The notes beneath the pieces are model-generated. The model made no database searches. It had not been told where the DNA came from and saw only the letters and a list, made by a program, of their open reading frames with translations. Positions 49,405 to 58,514 of a stretch of 64,000 nt of DNA are shown piece after piece. Source of the stretch: Obscuribacter phosphatis_A (GTDB taxonomy: Bacteria; Cyanobacteriota; Vampirovibrionia; Obscuribacterales; Obscuribacteraceae); assembly GCA_017303615.1 (NCBI GenBank), contig JAFLCK010000009.1:62001-126000 (forward strand), read 5' to 3'. The position numbers and the translations under genes were made by a program. Numbering within the stretch: the stretch's first letter is position 1; the number at the start of each line of letters is the position of its first letter.

Positions 49405-50466
49405 TTGAATCTAGAAGAGACACCACCTTCGAATGCAGGCGAAATTGCCGATGCTGTAGACAAATCGGCAGACAAATCGGCAAGCAAGAATATTCTCAAG
49501 CACCTGGCCTCCTTTGCCATTTCGGGGGTACTGCTTTACTTTGCTTTCAATAAAGTGGATCCGGCTGAAATCTGGCGCTATACACAAGAAATGACCCCCT
49601 GGCCCTTGGCCATTGTTGTGGTAACAGCCCTGGCCAGCCATGTTTTGCGAGCCTACCGCTGGACAATCTTGCTCAAGCCTTTTGCCGGCAGACAGATTAG
49701 CCTAGTCAATTCATTTTATGCCGTCATTTTAGGCTATGCCATTAACGTGGCCATTCCGCGCGGTGGCGAAGTGGCACGCCTACTTTCCATTTGCAAAGAC
49801 GAAAAACTTGCCTGGCCAGGCGTGCTTTCCACCTTGCTGGTGGACCGCATGCTCGACATGGCTCTACTTGTCTTCCTACTGGGGACCTGCCTGGTCTTTC
49901 TCCCTCAAAGCTTCCTAGAGACCTTCCCGGCGCTGCTCAAGGGCGGTATCGGTTTGCTTATCGCCACAATTATCGGACTCTTGCTTTTGCCTTATGCCGG
50001 GTCGATTTTGCGTTTTTTACTGAAGCAGAATTTTATTTCCGGCAAACTGCCTAAATCAGTTCTCGATAAACTGACCGAAATGGCCGAGCAGTTCGACTCG
50101 GGCACCCGCGCCCTCAAGGACCCGGTCGGCTATCCCCTGATTGCCGCCCTCAGCTTTGTAATCTGGGGGCTTTACTGGTGCAACTTTTACTTTATGTTGC
50201 CGGCCTTTCATCTAGAAAAAATTATCGGACCGGTAGATACACTGATTATTTTCACCATAGGTTCAGTCGGGGTTCTCATCCCCACTCCAGGCAATGCCGG
50301 TTCTTTTCACTATCTGGTCTGCCAATCTATGGAACTAGTGGCGCCTCAAGTATCTAAAGCACAAGCTCTCGCCTATGCCACCATCTTGCATGTTCTCACC
50401 TTCGTGTTGACCAACTGCATCACAGCCGCCTTGCTATTTTTGTTTAGAAAGTCGAGTAAAAAGTAA
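49405..50466 (+). CDS. Flippase-like membrane protein (lysylphosphatidylglycerol synthase TM family)
   Basis: 353 residues, ~8 TM helices, of the LPG_synthase_TM/UPF0104 family. Motifs: RAYRWTILLKPF after TM2, the GYAINVAIPRGGEVARLLSICKDEKLAWPGVLSTLLVDRMLDM loop, and SVGVLIPTPGNAGSFHYLV near the end. Members are membrane domains of MprF or stand-alone glycolipid-linked proteins. Here no aminoacyl-transferase domain is present. Start TTG 49405. It is 9 bases ahead of a methyltransferase gene, so likely one operon. Confidence 0.85.
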   Translation: MNLEETPPSNAGEIADAVDKSADKSASKNILKHLASFAISGVLLYFAFNKVDPAEIWRYTQEMTPWPLAIVVVTALASHVLRAYRWTILLKPFAGRQISLVNSFYAVILGYAINVAIPRGGEVARLLSICKDEKLAWPGVLSTLLVDRMLDMALLVFLLGTCLVFLPQSFLETFPALLKGGIGLLIATIIGLLLLPYAGSILRFLLKQNFISGKLPKSVLDKLTEMAEQFDSGTRALKDPVGYPLIAALSFVIWGLYWCNFYFMLPAFHLEKIIGPVDTLIIFTIGSVGVLIPTPGNAGSFHYLVCQSMELVAPQVSKAQALAYATILHVLTFVLTNCITAALLFLFRKSSKK

Positions 50467-50475
50467 AGACTAAAT

Positions 50476-51318
50476 ATGATTGAAAGCCTGAAACTTACCC
50501 CCTTTGAATTTCAACAACAGTCAACCAGTGACTTTGCCGCCCAGCATCTAAAAGCCAAGGCAACTATTTTAGATGTGGGTGCCGGCAGCGGACAGATAGC
50601 CAAAAACCTTTGTCAGAAAGGGTTTAAGGTCACCGCCCTTGATCGTAAATTTGAGGACGAGGCAGCCAATCTAAAAACAGTAAAAGGGCTAAAGCTAATA
50701 GAAGGCGACTTTCTTGCAGTATCTGAGCTGAAAGAAGAAAAATTTGACGCCCTGCTCTTCAGCAGAGTCTTGCATCATCTTGTCCCCTTGCGCCAAACCA
50801 GTGCCAGAGCAAGATCTCTTCTAAAAGAAAAAGGAAAAATCATCATCGAAGATTTCTCCTACGAACGAGTCGATGAAAGAACCTGTGCCTGGCTCTTTCC
50901 CTTGGCCGCTTTGCTCCTCGACCGCTATAGATTAGACCGCTATAGATTAAACAGGGAGGAAGACAAGCCGGGAAGCAGACATGCCTGGCTGTGCCCTCCC
51001 CGCGGCGGGCTTTCCATATTAGATTCCAATAGCCCCGAAGTCTATGTCCGTCAAGCTTTAGAAGTTTGGCGGCGCCACCACGAAGAGAAGCACCACATCG
51101 CCCCTTTCGAACATATCAAAAGTGTCTTGGACGATGACTATGTGGTGGAAATGGAAGCAAGAGTGCCCTATCTATTCCGCTATCTCTGCGATCTTTTGCC
51201 CGACACTACCGACGGTGGCATAGAGGCAGCCAAGCTTGCTCACTGGGAAGCAGCTCTAGCTGAAAGCGGCGCCATAGCGCCGGTGGGTGTGCGCATAGTG
51301 GCCACTCTCAAGGGCTGA
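50476..51318 (+). CDS. Class I SAM-dependent methyltransferase
   Basis: 280 residues with motif I ATILDVGAGSGQIAKNL, acidic strand VTALDRKF, motif post-I (EGDFLAV) and FDALLFSRVLHHLVPL. The C-terminal half is unusual and includes a tandem duplication giving DRYRLDRYRL. The acceptor is unknown; pairing with the membrane protein ahead suggests a lipid or glycan target. It converges on the mutM gene. Confidence 0.85.
   Translation: MIESLKLTPFEFQQQSTSDFAAQHLKAKATILDVGAGSGQIAKNLCQKGFKVTALDRKFEDEAANLKTVKGLKLIEGDFLAVSELKEEKFDALLFSRVLHHLVPLRQTSARARSLLKEKGKIIIEDFSYERVDERTCAWLFPLAALLLDRYRLDRYRLNREEDKPGSRHAWLCPPRGGLSILDSNSPEVYVRQALEVWRRHHEEKHHIAPFEHIKSVLDDDYVVEMEARVPYLFRYLCDLLPDTTDGGIEAAKLAHWEAALAESGAIAPVGVRIVATLKG
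50920..50949 (+). repeat. 15-bp in-frame tandem duplication in the methyltransferase gene
   Basis: Two exact copies of GACCGCTATAGATTA encode DRYRL twice. Perfect identity at the DNA level points to a recent slippage event. Confidence 0.85.
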
Positions 51319-51342
51319 ACTAAAGCAAGCGCAAGCAATAAA

Positions 51343-52209
51343 TTAGGGGCGCGCTTTTTGACAACGTGGACAAAAATGGCTGGACCTTCCGGCTATTTTT
51401 ACTTTGGCGATGGCGCTTTGACAATGCAAGCAGGGGGCGCCGGTACGACCATAAACATAGGCCTGATTTTGGTAATTGCCGTTCACACCTTCGGCATTGA
51501 CATAGTCTCTTAAGGTAGAGCCGCCCGATTCAATACCCATGGTCAAAACAGCCCTGACATTCTCGGCTAGTTTTTCATACTCTTTCTTTTTGAGCGAACC
51601 GGCTTTTCTCTGCGGATGCACACCGCTCAAAAAGAGTGCTTCATCGGCATAGATATTGCCCACACCAGCCACCAAGCGTTGGTCTAAAAGAGCCGACTTA
51701 ACAGCCTGACTTTTGCCCTCGAATAACTCTTGCAATAACTCTCCAGAAAGCCCGCTTCCCAAATTATCTTGCGCGAGAGGCTCTACACCCAGCTCAGCAA
51801 TTGAGGGCACGACCTCTTCTAGACTGAGGTGGTCGGGCTTAAACCAGAGCCTACCAAAGACACGCATGTCTTCAAAATGCAATTCTCTGCCGCTGCCCAA
51901 TTTAAAGAGCACACGCAGAAAACGCCCACGTTCAGCCCCCTTTCGTCCGCTCATCCCTTTCACTATCAGCCGGCCGGACATACGCAAATGACAAATTAAA
52001 GAAGCGCCGCCTGCCAATTCGATCACTATATATTTGCCTCGTCTCCAGGCTTGCAAAAATTTCTTTTGCCCCAGAGAGCGGCAAAAGAGAGCAACATCGG
52101 GGAAGGCAACCGAATCTTCCCGCAGCACTTTCACCGAGACAATATGATCGCCGCCTATTGAAGCATTTAAGCCACGCACTACAGTCTCTACTTCGGGCAA
52201 TTCAGGCAT
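51343..52209 (-). CDS. mutM: Formamidopyrimidine-DNA glycosylase (Fpg/MutM)
   Basis: 288 residues from ATG 52209. It begins MPELPEVETVVRGL, which after Met removal gives the catalytic Pro and Glu. The conserved Lys is in RRGKYIVIEL. QRLVAGVGNIYADEALFLSGVHP is the helix-two-turn-helix, and the C-terminus has the zinc finger C-L-H-C...C-P-R-C. It removes 8-oxoguanine and other oxidised purines and cuts the strand by beta/delta elimination. All key residues are present. Confidence 0.96.
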   Translation of the reverse strand: MPELPEVETVVRGLNASIGGDHIVSVKVLREDSVAFPDVALFCRSLGQKKFLQAWRRGKYIVIELAGGASLICHLRMSGRLIVKGMSGRKGAERGRFLRVLFKLGSGRELHFEDMRVFGRLWFKPDHLSLEEVVPSIAELGVEPLAQDNLGSGLSGELLQELFEGKSQAVKSALLDQRLVAGVGNIYADEALFLSGVHPQRKAGSLKKKEYEKLAENVRAVLTMGIESGGSTLRDYVNAEGVNGNYQNQAYVYGRTGAPCLHCQSAIAKVKIAGRSSHFCPRCQKARP

Positions 52210-52246
52210 TAGCAAAACCTATCTACAGGATTGGTGGCTTAGGTGC

Positions 52247-53335
52247 TCAGTGGGAAGCGAAGAAGAAGGCCGCCCCCAAAATGCAATAGACTGCCAGAAG
52301 CTGCACGCCCTCTAGCCAGTTGCATTCTCCATCGGTGGCAACGAAAGAAAGAATAATCACCGAAACCACAATTGACAAGATTTCTACTTCTGAAAAGCAA
52401 AGATCCATGGGATGACCGGTGAAATAGCCGACAAAAACAATCACTGGAGCGACAAATAAAGCAATCTGGCTGCCAGAACCGAGAGCTATATTGATCGAGA
52501 GATCCATCTTGTTTTTGTGCGCCATCAAAATAGCAGTGCTGTGCTCTGCAGCGTTGCCGACAATGGCGACAAGAATTACACCTATAAAGATGTGGCTGAG
52601 CCCGAGAGCTTCAGCAGACTGCTCTACGGCATTGACAAGATACTCAGAAAGCACAGCCACGGCGATTGTGGCAAGCAAAAGTACAGCGCTCGATTTGCCT
52701 ACACCCCAGCCTGAGGTTCCTAGAGCGACATCCTTTTCCTCACCATCATTACTAAAATAAAGCTGCTTGTGGGTTTTGAGACTGAAAATCAGACTAAGTA
52801 CATAGGTGACGAGCTGAATGGCGGCAATGGCCAGGGCCAAGTTATAGTTGCTAGGCTGAGCGACCTTGCCCCCATGGGCATTAGCCAACTGAAAGACAGC
52901 CGGAACAGTCAGGCTGATCGCAGCCAAGGCAAGTAATGTAGCCGATGTAGTGGCAGCTGTGCGGTTGAAGTACTGCGTTTGATAGCGGAATCCGCCCACC
53001 AACATTGAGGCACCCAGTACCAACAGGATATTGCCTATTATGGAACCGGTTATGGAAGCCTCAACAACATCGATAAGCCCGGCACGTAAGGCCGCCAGAG
53101 CGATAATCAGTTCACAAGCGTTGCCGAATGTGGCGTTCAAAAGCGCCCCCCAGCCCGAGCCAATGCGATCTGCCAGGTACTCGGTGGCTTTGCCCATCAG
53201 ACCGGCCAGGGGCACAATCGCAATGCAGGCGCTAAGAAAGATAATCACCGGCGACCAATGCAGGGCGCTGCCAATGATTGGCACCGGCAAAAAAACTAGA
53301 AGGAGATTGAGGGCGTGCTCTAAAGTAATCTTCAT
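52247..53335 (-). CDS. cax: Calcium/proton antiporter (CaCA family, Cax)
   Basis: 362 residues, ~11 TM helices in two homologous halves. Repeat 1: GSGWGALLNATFGNACELIIALAALRAGLIDVVEASITGSIIGNILLVLG. Repeat 2: IGVILVAIVGNAAEHSTAILMAHKNKMDLSINIALGSGSQIALFVAP. The paired GN-A-x-E motifs are the Ca2+ sites of H+/Ca2+ exchangers. It is an inner-membrane exporter of Ca2+. It is followed by the mutM gene 37 bases on. Confidence 0.93.
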   Translation of the reverse strand: MKITLEHALNLLLVFLPVPIIGSALHWSPVIIFLSACIAIVPLAGLMGKATEYLADRIGSGWGALLNATFGNACELIIALAALRAGLIDVVEASITGSIIGNILLVLGASMLVGGFRYQTQYFNRTAATTSATLLALAAISLTVPAVFQLANAHGGKVAQPSNYNLALAIAAIQLVTYVLSLIFSLKTHKQLYFSNDGEEKDVALGTSGWGVGKSSAVLLLATIAVAVLSEYLVNAVEQSAEALGLSHIFIGVILVAIVGNAAEHSTAILMAHKNKMDLSINIALGSGSQIALFVAPVIVFVGYFTGHPMDLCFSEVEILSIVVSVIILSFVATDGECNWLEGVQLLAVYCILGAAFFFASH

Positions 53336-53654
53336 AAGTAGGGTTGATACCAGACCCGGTATTAAATTAGTAACCGATAAAAATTGACCGCAGTCAAAGC
53401 TACCAGATTTCTTACCCGATAATCTTTTAACTTACGTTTCTAGACATTGAAAAAGGGCCGGATCATGACAGGCTCATGAACCACAAAGCCAAACAGGGAC
53501 TGCTCTGAGAAAAATTTAAGTGCTTGCCGAGAGGTAACTGTGGCCATATCGGCTGCATATAAGCGTTAACATATTGCAACGTCTTTGAAAGGCAAGATTT
53601 TTGCCTTTTTGGTGAGACGCTCGAAAAGCAGTTTTATTTCTGGAGGAAATCTCT
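53336..53654 (+). other. Long leader/intergenic region before glutamate dehydrogenase
   Basis: A 319-base region between the divergent cax and gdhA genes. It should hold both promoters. Near the gdhA start lies a hairpin with a T-run (separate entry) and a strong GGAGGAAAT Shine-Dalgarno (about 53642-53650). No known riboswitch is recognised. Confidence 0.5.
53588..53610 (+). promoter_or_regulatory. Attenuator-like hairpin in the gdhA leader
   Basis: AAAGGCAA-GATTT-TTGCCTTT followed by TT, ~45 bases before the start codon. An 8-bp stem plus T-run resembles a weak terminator within the leader; regulation by attenuation is inference. Confidence 0.4.
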
Positions 53655-54938
53655 ATGGTAGCGGTCACGTCGGCGGATAAACCGACTATGGAATGTGAGA
53701 CAGAGCACTTTCTCGGCGCCCAGCGTCAGCTCGACGAAATCGCAGAGGAGATGGGCCTCGATAGAGAGTTGCACGAACGTCTCAGATATCCCAAAAGAGC
53801 CCTGATCGTCACCGTGCCGGTGCGCATGGATGACGGTTCGGTCAAAACCTTCACCGGCTACAGAGTGCACCACGATGTCACTCTCGGACCGGCAAAAGGC
53901 GGTATCCGTTTCCATCCAGAAGTAAACCTGGGCGAAGTATCTTGCCTGGCTATGCTGATGACTTGGAAATGCGCCCTCATGGGTCTGCCCTACGGCGGCG
54001 CCAAAGGCGGCATCAGAGTAGAGCCCTGGAAATTGACCACCGGTGAAACCGAGCGCCTGACCAGACGCTATACATCTGAAATCATCAATTTGCTCGGACC
54101 CGACAAAGATATTCCCGCCCCCGACATGTATACCAATGAACAGACTATGGCCTGGATCATGGATACATACAGCATCAACGTCGGTCACACCGTTCCTTCT
54201 GTAGTCACCGGTAAGCCTGTTTCCATCGGTGGTTCCTTCGGCAGAACCGAGGCCACCGGTCGTGGTGTCGCCTACTGCGTGCGCCGCGCCGTCAACCACT
54301 TCAACATCAAGAGCGATGCTCCTAAAGTTGTAGTGCAAGGCTTTGGTAACGTCGGCGCCGTCACAGCCAAACTCTTGCACCAAGCCGGCTACAAAATAGT
54401 AGCTGTCTCCGATGTCTACGGCGGCATCTACAATCCAGACGGGCTCGATATTCCGCGCCTGATGGCTTATGTTTCTGAAATGGGCAAAGTGCAAGGCTTC
54501 CAAGATTCACAAGAAGTGGCCAACAAAGACTTGCTTACCTTGCCTTGCGATGTCTTGGTCCCTGCCGCCCTCGGTGGTCAGATAACCGAAGCCAACGCCG
54601 ACAAGCTCAATTGCAAAATCATTGTTGAAGGTGCAAACGGTCCGACCACACCAGAAGCAGACAGCATCTTGCATGACAAAGGCATAATCGTTGTGCCTGA
54701 CATTCTCGCTAACGCCGGCGGCGTCACAGTCAGCTATTTCGAATGGGTACAAGGCATGATGCATCTCTTCTGGAGTGAAGACGAAGTCAATCAGCGCCTG
54801 GAACAGATCATGGGCAGAGCCTGCGATCAAGTTCTTGAGCTATCCACCAAGAGCAAACTGAGACCCAGAATGGCGGCTCTCCGCATCGGTGTTTCCAGAA
54901 TCGCCGAAGCCAAGAGACTGCGCGGTCTTTATCCATAA
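53655..54938 (+). CDS. gdhA: Glutamate dehydrogenase
   Basis: 427 residues. GPAKGGIRFHPEV and LPYGGAKGGIRVEP carry the substrate-binding and catalytic lysines; catalytic Asp in PAPDMYTNEQTMAWIMD. The Rossmann motif is VVVQGFGNVGAVTAK with an acidic strand end (AVSDVYGG). Length and motifs fit hexameric GDHs of ~420 residues. It interconverts glutamate and 2-oxoglutarate plus ammonia. Cofactor preference is uncertain, though Asp after the last strand suggests NAD+. It is monocistronic with a strong Shine-Dalgarno and a clear terminator. Confidence 0.95.
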   Translation: MVAVTSADKPTMECETEHFLGAQRQLDEIAEEMGLDRELHERLRYPKRALIVTVPVRMDDGSVKTFTGYRVHHDVTLGPAKGGIRFHPEVNLGEVSCLAMLMTWKCALMGLPYGGAKGGIRVEPWKLTTGETERLTRRYTSEIINLLGPDKDIPAPDMYTNEQTMAWIMDTYSINVGHTVPSVVTGKPVSIGGSFGRTEATGRGVAYCVRRAVNHFNIKSDAPKVVVQGFGNVGAVTAKLLHQAGYKIVAVSDVYGGIYNPDGLDIPRLMAYVSEMGKVQGFQDSQEVANKDLLTLPCDVLVPAALGGQITEANADKLNCKIIVEGANGPTTPEADSILHDKGIIVVPDILANAGGVTVSYFEWVQGMMHLFWSEDEVNQRLEQIMGRACDQVLELSTKSKLRPRMAALRIGVSRIAEAKRLRGLYP

Positions 54939-54973
54939 GTTCGACAAAGCAGTCAAGAGAAATTAGCTCGACC

Positions 54974-55010
54974 GAAGCACTCGCCTCTTCACAAGGCGAG
55001 TGCTTCTTTT
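54974..55010 (+). terminator. Rho-independent terminator after gdhA
   Basis: A 13-bp perfect stem GAAGCACTCGCCT / AGGCGAGTGCTTC with a 7-base loop and a TTTT tail. It lies 35 bases after the gdhA stop. Confidence 0.93.
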
Positions 55011-55081
55011 CTACCTCTTATTTTGTTTCATAGTTCTCTATATGTGGCAAACTGATAGTAATCACTATCTAAGCGTTGGAA

Positions 55082-56692
55082 ATGTTTTCATCAAGGAATT
55101 CTCAAGCAGGTAAGGGAAACGCGCCGATTCCGCGTGGCATCCGCTTGCCTAAAGTTTCAATATTGCCCTCTTACAACGACATTCACTTCTTACATCAAGA
55201 AGCTTGTAAAGTGCCGGGTCGTCTTGTTGAACAGCCTTTTTCAGTAACTGAAGGCTCGCAAGAATATCTTTTGACCGTCAAGTTTGAACAAGAGATCGGA
55301 CTGCCGGTTTGGACCCTTTCGCAGATGACCAATCAGGGTCACCAAGTTATCTTTCAACATGCTGAAAGCGATGTCAGTCTTGTTGCCAACATAGTTTTGA
55401 GCGGCTGTGGCTGCGACCCGTTGGCAGACAGTGTGGCCGACTCTTTCATGGGCACCGATTCAATGTCCAACCTCAAACCGGTTGGCAACACTTCCGCTGA
55501 AATGCCCATCGTCACCAATTCAGAAAACGCCGTTATCTTCGACTCACCGCGCCCAGGTCTGAAAGCGACACTGGAAGGCGACTTGACCAAGATGCAAGCC
55601 CCCAACCTCTTGCAATCGATCACGATGTCGAAAATGACCGGCAGGCTGGATGTCAAAGACAAAAACGAAACAGCCAAGGTCTACTTTGTGGACGGCACGC
55701 CAATGCATGCCGAGCTCAAAGATGTGGGCGGTGATGATGCCGTTATCGAGCTTATCACCTGGACCACAGGCGAATTTCGCTTCTGGCCGGACGAAACGAC
55801 GCCGCACCAAACAGTAAAACGCAGACTAGACGCCATGCTCATGGAAGGCGTCACCCTGCTGGATCAAAGCAAATATCTAGAGTCGGCTAACCTCAAGATG
55901 GAATCGATTCTGGTCAAGCGCATGTCGGTGATATCGGAGTCTGAGTTTGCTTCTAAATTGCAGAAAGGCGCACCGATTGCCGTTAAACCTCAAATGGAGT
56001 TCTTTGAGCTCATCGACGGACGCAGCACTTTCTACGATATTTTGCGCAAAAAACCAATGAAGAAGGCAGAGTATGTGCCGATTCTATTCAACCTGATCAG
56101 CTGCGGCTTGGTGCAAGTCACTGATCAGCAGGCGCGTTCAGGCAACTTGCGCAGTCTGGGCATAGATGAAGCGACACTGCAGAGTGTCACCAAGCATCTG
56201 GTCAGACAAGAAACAGGCATCCTCACCTATCCTGCTTTTCTCTATTTTTTAGAGCAAGAGTATCTGCGCTATGAGTATTTCAATTTTCCCTTCTCTCTTG
56301 TGGTCTTCAGCCTCGGTCACAGAAGACAAGCCGGCGGACAAGTAGAAGCGCTGCAAATTTTGGCTGTGAAGCGAGCCATGCAGCGCATCAGTCTGGTAAA
56401 GAGACCAATTGACTTATTGGGTCACTATGAAACTTTCGACTTCGCTCTGATCTTGCCAAATTCAAATGCAAAGGCGGCAGCCGCTCTTTCTAATCGCATC
56501 GTGGACGTGTTGAAAGAAGCACCACTGTCGGCTGAAATGGACCCGCGCGGTCTGGTGTTTGCTTTTGGCGTGGCAGGCGTGCCGGAAGATGGTCAAGAAC
56601 TGGATAAACTCTTGAATGCAGCCAGAGCCGCCCGCGATAGTTCCAAACAAACACAAAGGGTGGTCCTGGCAAGAGAAATAATGGGCAGCTAA
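55082..56692 (+). CDS. DUF4388 protein with degenerate GGDEF-like C-terminus
   Basis: 536 residues from ATG 55082 (TTG 55076 possible). The middle ~170-290 region matches DUF4388: LKATLEGDLTKMQAPNLLQSITMSKMTGRLDVKD, VYFVDGTPMHAEL, ELITWTTGEFRFWPDE. A winged-helix-like segment follows (ILRKKPMKKAEYVPILFNLISCGLVQV). The last ~170 residues follow a GGDEF fold (FPFSLVVFSLG, LGHYETFDFALILPNSNAKAAAALSNRI, FGVAGVPEDGQELDKLLNAARAA) but with HYETF where GGDEF should be, so it is catalytically dead. Probably a signalling scaffold, as DUF4388 proteins often are. Confidence 0.8.
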   Translation: MFSSRNSQAGKGNAPIPRGIRLPKVSILPSYNDIHFLHQEACKVPGRLVEQPFSVTEGSQEYLLTVKFEQEIGLPVWTLSQMTNQGHQVIFQHAESDVSLVANIVLSGCGCDPLADSVADSFMGTDSMSNLKPVGNTSAEMPIVTNSENAVIFDSPRPGLKATLEGDLTKMQAPNLLQSITMSKMTGRLDVKDKNETAKVYFVDGTPMHAELKDVGGDDAVIELITWTTGEFRFWPDETTPHQTVKRRLDAMLMEGVTLLDQSKYLESANLKMESILVKRMSVISESEFASKLQKGAPIAVKPQMEFFELIDGRSTFYDILRKKPMKKAEYVPILFNLISCGLVQVTDQQARSGNLRSLGIDEATLQSVTKHLVRQETGILTYPAFLYFLEQEYLRYEYFNFPFSLVVFSLGHRRQAGGQVEALQILAVKRAMQRISLVKRPIDLLGHYETFDFALILPNSNAKAAAALSNRIVDVLKEAPLSAEMDPRGLVFAFGVAGVPEDGQELDKLLNAARAARDSSKQTQRVVLAREIMGS

Positions 56693-56713
56693 CTTTCTAT
56701 GTGAGTATGAACA

Positions 56714-57916
56714 ATGGGGCAGCCCCCTGAATTACCTCAATCACAGGGACAAAACAACGACCAGCCTGATGAAAGCGGGGTCCGTCGTTTTCTGCAAACT
56801 CAAATAAACAAAAGTCAGCAACCAAGCCCAGATCAGTTAGCGGCTAAAATCTGGTCGATGAGCCCGGCCAACACTGAAGCCACAAACCAAGCAAACGAAA
56901 CCGAACTCAAAAGAGAAGGCTGGGGGCAGGGGCACCGAGCCAGAAACAATCAGCCAGAAAGCGAAGTTCAGCCGGTTATGCCGACAACACCACTAGCACA
57001 AAAGCAAGAAAACAGCGCGGTCGATTTGCCGCCCAAGCCGCAAGCGGCAAACGAAACAAAGCCGCAAAAGCGCTCTCTCAACTCGGTCTTAAAGGGCTTG
57101 CAGCCCGGCAAAAGCAGCGGCAACGAAGAGCTTGCCAAACCAAATCTAATTGAGCCTTTGGCCAAGGCAGAAAGCAATTTTAGAGACAACCCCGAGCCTA
57201 ATTTAGCTCAAAGAAGTAGTGCTCAAGAAAACAAGCCCCTGGCGGCACCGCCCGAAATACTCAGCCCTCTAGCCCAGATCCAAAACACTAGAAGCGAACC
57301 GATATCGCTCAATCGACCAAGCCCTCAGCCGCCTGAACTCAATTCACAAATAAGCACAGGTCAGACAGGCGCCCTTCGCTTTTTGCAAAATCAAGAACAA
57401 CGCGCGCTGCCCTTGCAAATGCCTGAGAACTTGAGCGTCCAGTTCATACCAAACGAAACCAAGCCTGAAATAATCAAGCCCGAAGTCAGCAAACCGGTGC
57501 AAGAAATAGTCAGTGCCGCCGCTGTGTTTCAGATAGACAATGATGCTTTCGAAGCACCAAACTGCATACAGACAATGCGCATTGACACCATGTCTGGTGT
57601 CAAAACCATTACCACTATGCTACCCGACTCAAGCAGTACCCGCATAGAATCGAAGAGAGCAGACGGCAGTTGCACTGTTACTTTCACCGAAAACCTCAAA
57701 TCCAACCAAAGCATCCAAGCAAGACCAATTGTCGTCAAAGAGCTGGATCTGCATGGGGTTTTAGTCAGTGAGACAAGATACCAATACCACAACCTCAATA
57801 CACCCTGCATTCCTACTGGCAAAAGAATGATCATCGGCGATCAAGTGATTGACTACACGCTCAATGCCTCAGGGCAGATCATCGATCAAAAACTAGTGCC
57901 GCCCGATAAACGTTGA
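56714..57916 (+). CDS. Hypothetical protein with disordered N-terminus and beta-rich C-terminus
   Basis: 400 residues. The first ~270 are Gln/Pro/Asn/Lys-rich and probably disordered. The C-terminal ~130 (IQTMRIDTMSGVKTITTMLPDSSSTRIESKRADGSCTVTF...GDQVIDYTLNASGQIIDQKL) are beta-rich and look like a folded domain. There is no signal peptide. It follows the DUF4388 gene by 21 bases and is likely in the same operon. Not recognised. Confidence 0.6.
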   Translation: MGQPPELPQSQGQNNDQPDESGVRRFLQTQINKSQQPSPDQLAAKIWSMSPANTEATNQANETELKREGWGQGHRARNNQPESEVQPVMPTTPLAQKQENSAVDLPPKPQAANETKPQKRSLNSVLKGLQPGKSSGNEELAKPNLIEPLAKAESNFRDNPEPNLAQRSSAQENKPLAAPPEILSPLAQIQNTRSEPISLNRPSPQPPELNSQISTGQTGALRFLQNQEQRALPLQMPENLSVQFIPNETKPEIIKPEVSKPVQEIVSAAAVFQIDNDAFEAPNCIQTMRIDTMSGVKTITTMLPDSSSTRIESKRADGSCTVTFTENLKSNQSIQARPIVVKELDLHGVLVSETRYQYHNLNTPCIPTGKRMIIGDQVIDYTLNASGQIIDQKLVPPDKR

Positions 57917-57941
57917 GACGCTTGAACAATGAGGAGAGTTA

Positions 57942-58502
57942 GTGTCGAACCTGTCGAACTTGTCGAATCTAGAGCTGAACGGACGCAAGATTGCCCTCAA
58001 GAGGGGCGATATAACTAGAGAAGAAGTGGACGCGATAGTCAATGCCGCAAACTCTTCACTTTTGGGAGGGGGTGGAGTTGACGGAGCCATACACAAGGCA
58101 GGCGGTCCCGAAATACTTCGCCAATGCAAAGAAATCAGAGCCAGACAGGGTGGCTGTTCGCCCGGTCAAGCAGTGATTACGGCAGGTGGCAATCTCAAAG
58201 CCGCCTATGTCATTCATACTGTCGGACCAATTTGGCGCTGCGGTACTGGCAATGAGGCTGAAACCCTGGCATCGGCTTATCGCAATAGTCTTGCCTTGGC
58301 GGCAGAGTTTGATCTGAAGAGCATCTCTTTTCCTTCTATATCAACCGGCGCCTATGGTTATCCATTAGAGCAGGCCGCAGAAATCGCCACAAACACAGTG
58401 AAAGAATATTGTCGAAAAGAGCGCGGTTCCATCGAAGCGATTTACTTTGTCCTCTTCGACCAATTCACATATGATGCCTACAAGCAGGTCTTGCAAAGCT
58501 AG
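57942..58502 (+). CDS. Macrodomain protein (ADP-ribose/O-acetyl-ADP-ribose hydrolase type)
   Basis: 186 residues from GTG 57942 with GAGGAGA upstream. Macrodomain motifs: LKRGDITREEVDAIVNAANSSLLGGGGVDGAIHKAGG, GQAVITAGGNLKAAYVIHTVGPIW and SFPSISTGAYGYPLEQAAEIA. Members of the MacroD/YmdB type remove ADP-ribose from proteins or hydrolyse O-acetyl-ADP-ribose, and the N-A-A-N, G-G-V-D and S-T-G-A-Y-G residues are all kept. The N-terminus has a short SNL repeat from a 9-base DNA repeat. Confidence 0.93.
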   Translation: MSNLSNLSNLELNGRKIALKRGDITREEVDAIVNAANSSLLGGGGVDGAIHKAGGPEILRQCKEIRARQGGCSPGQAVITAGGNLKAAYVIHTVGPIWRCGTGNEAETLASAYRNSLALAAEFDLKSISFPSISTGAYGYPLEQAAEIATNTVKEYCRKERGSIEAIYFVLFDQFTYDAYKQVLQS

Positions 58503-58514
58503 AACTTTAATCGC

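Noticed and set aside
53634..54503. 289-residue frame antisense to glutamate dehydrogenase
   Set aside because: It lies wholly opposite a strong gdhA gene with perfect motifs; long antisense frames are a known artefact of its codon use, and the product has no sensible domain.
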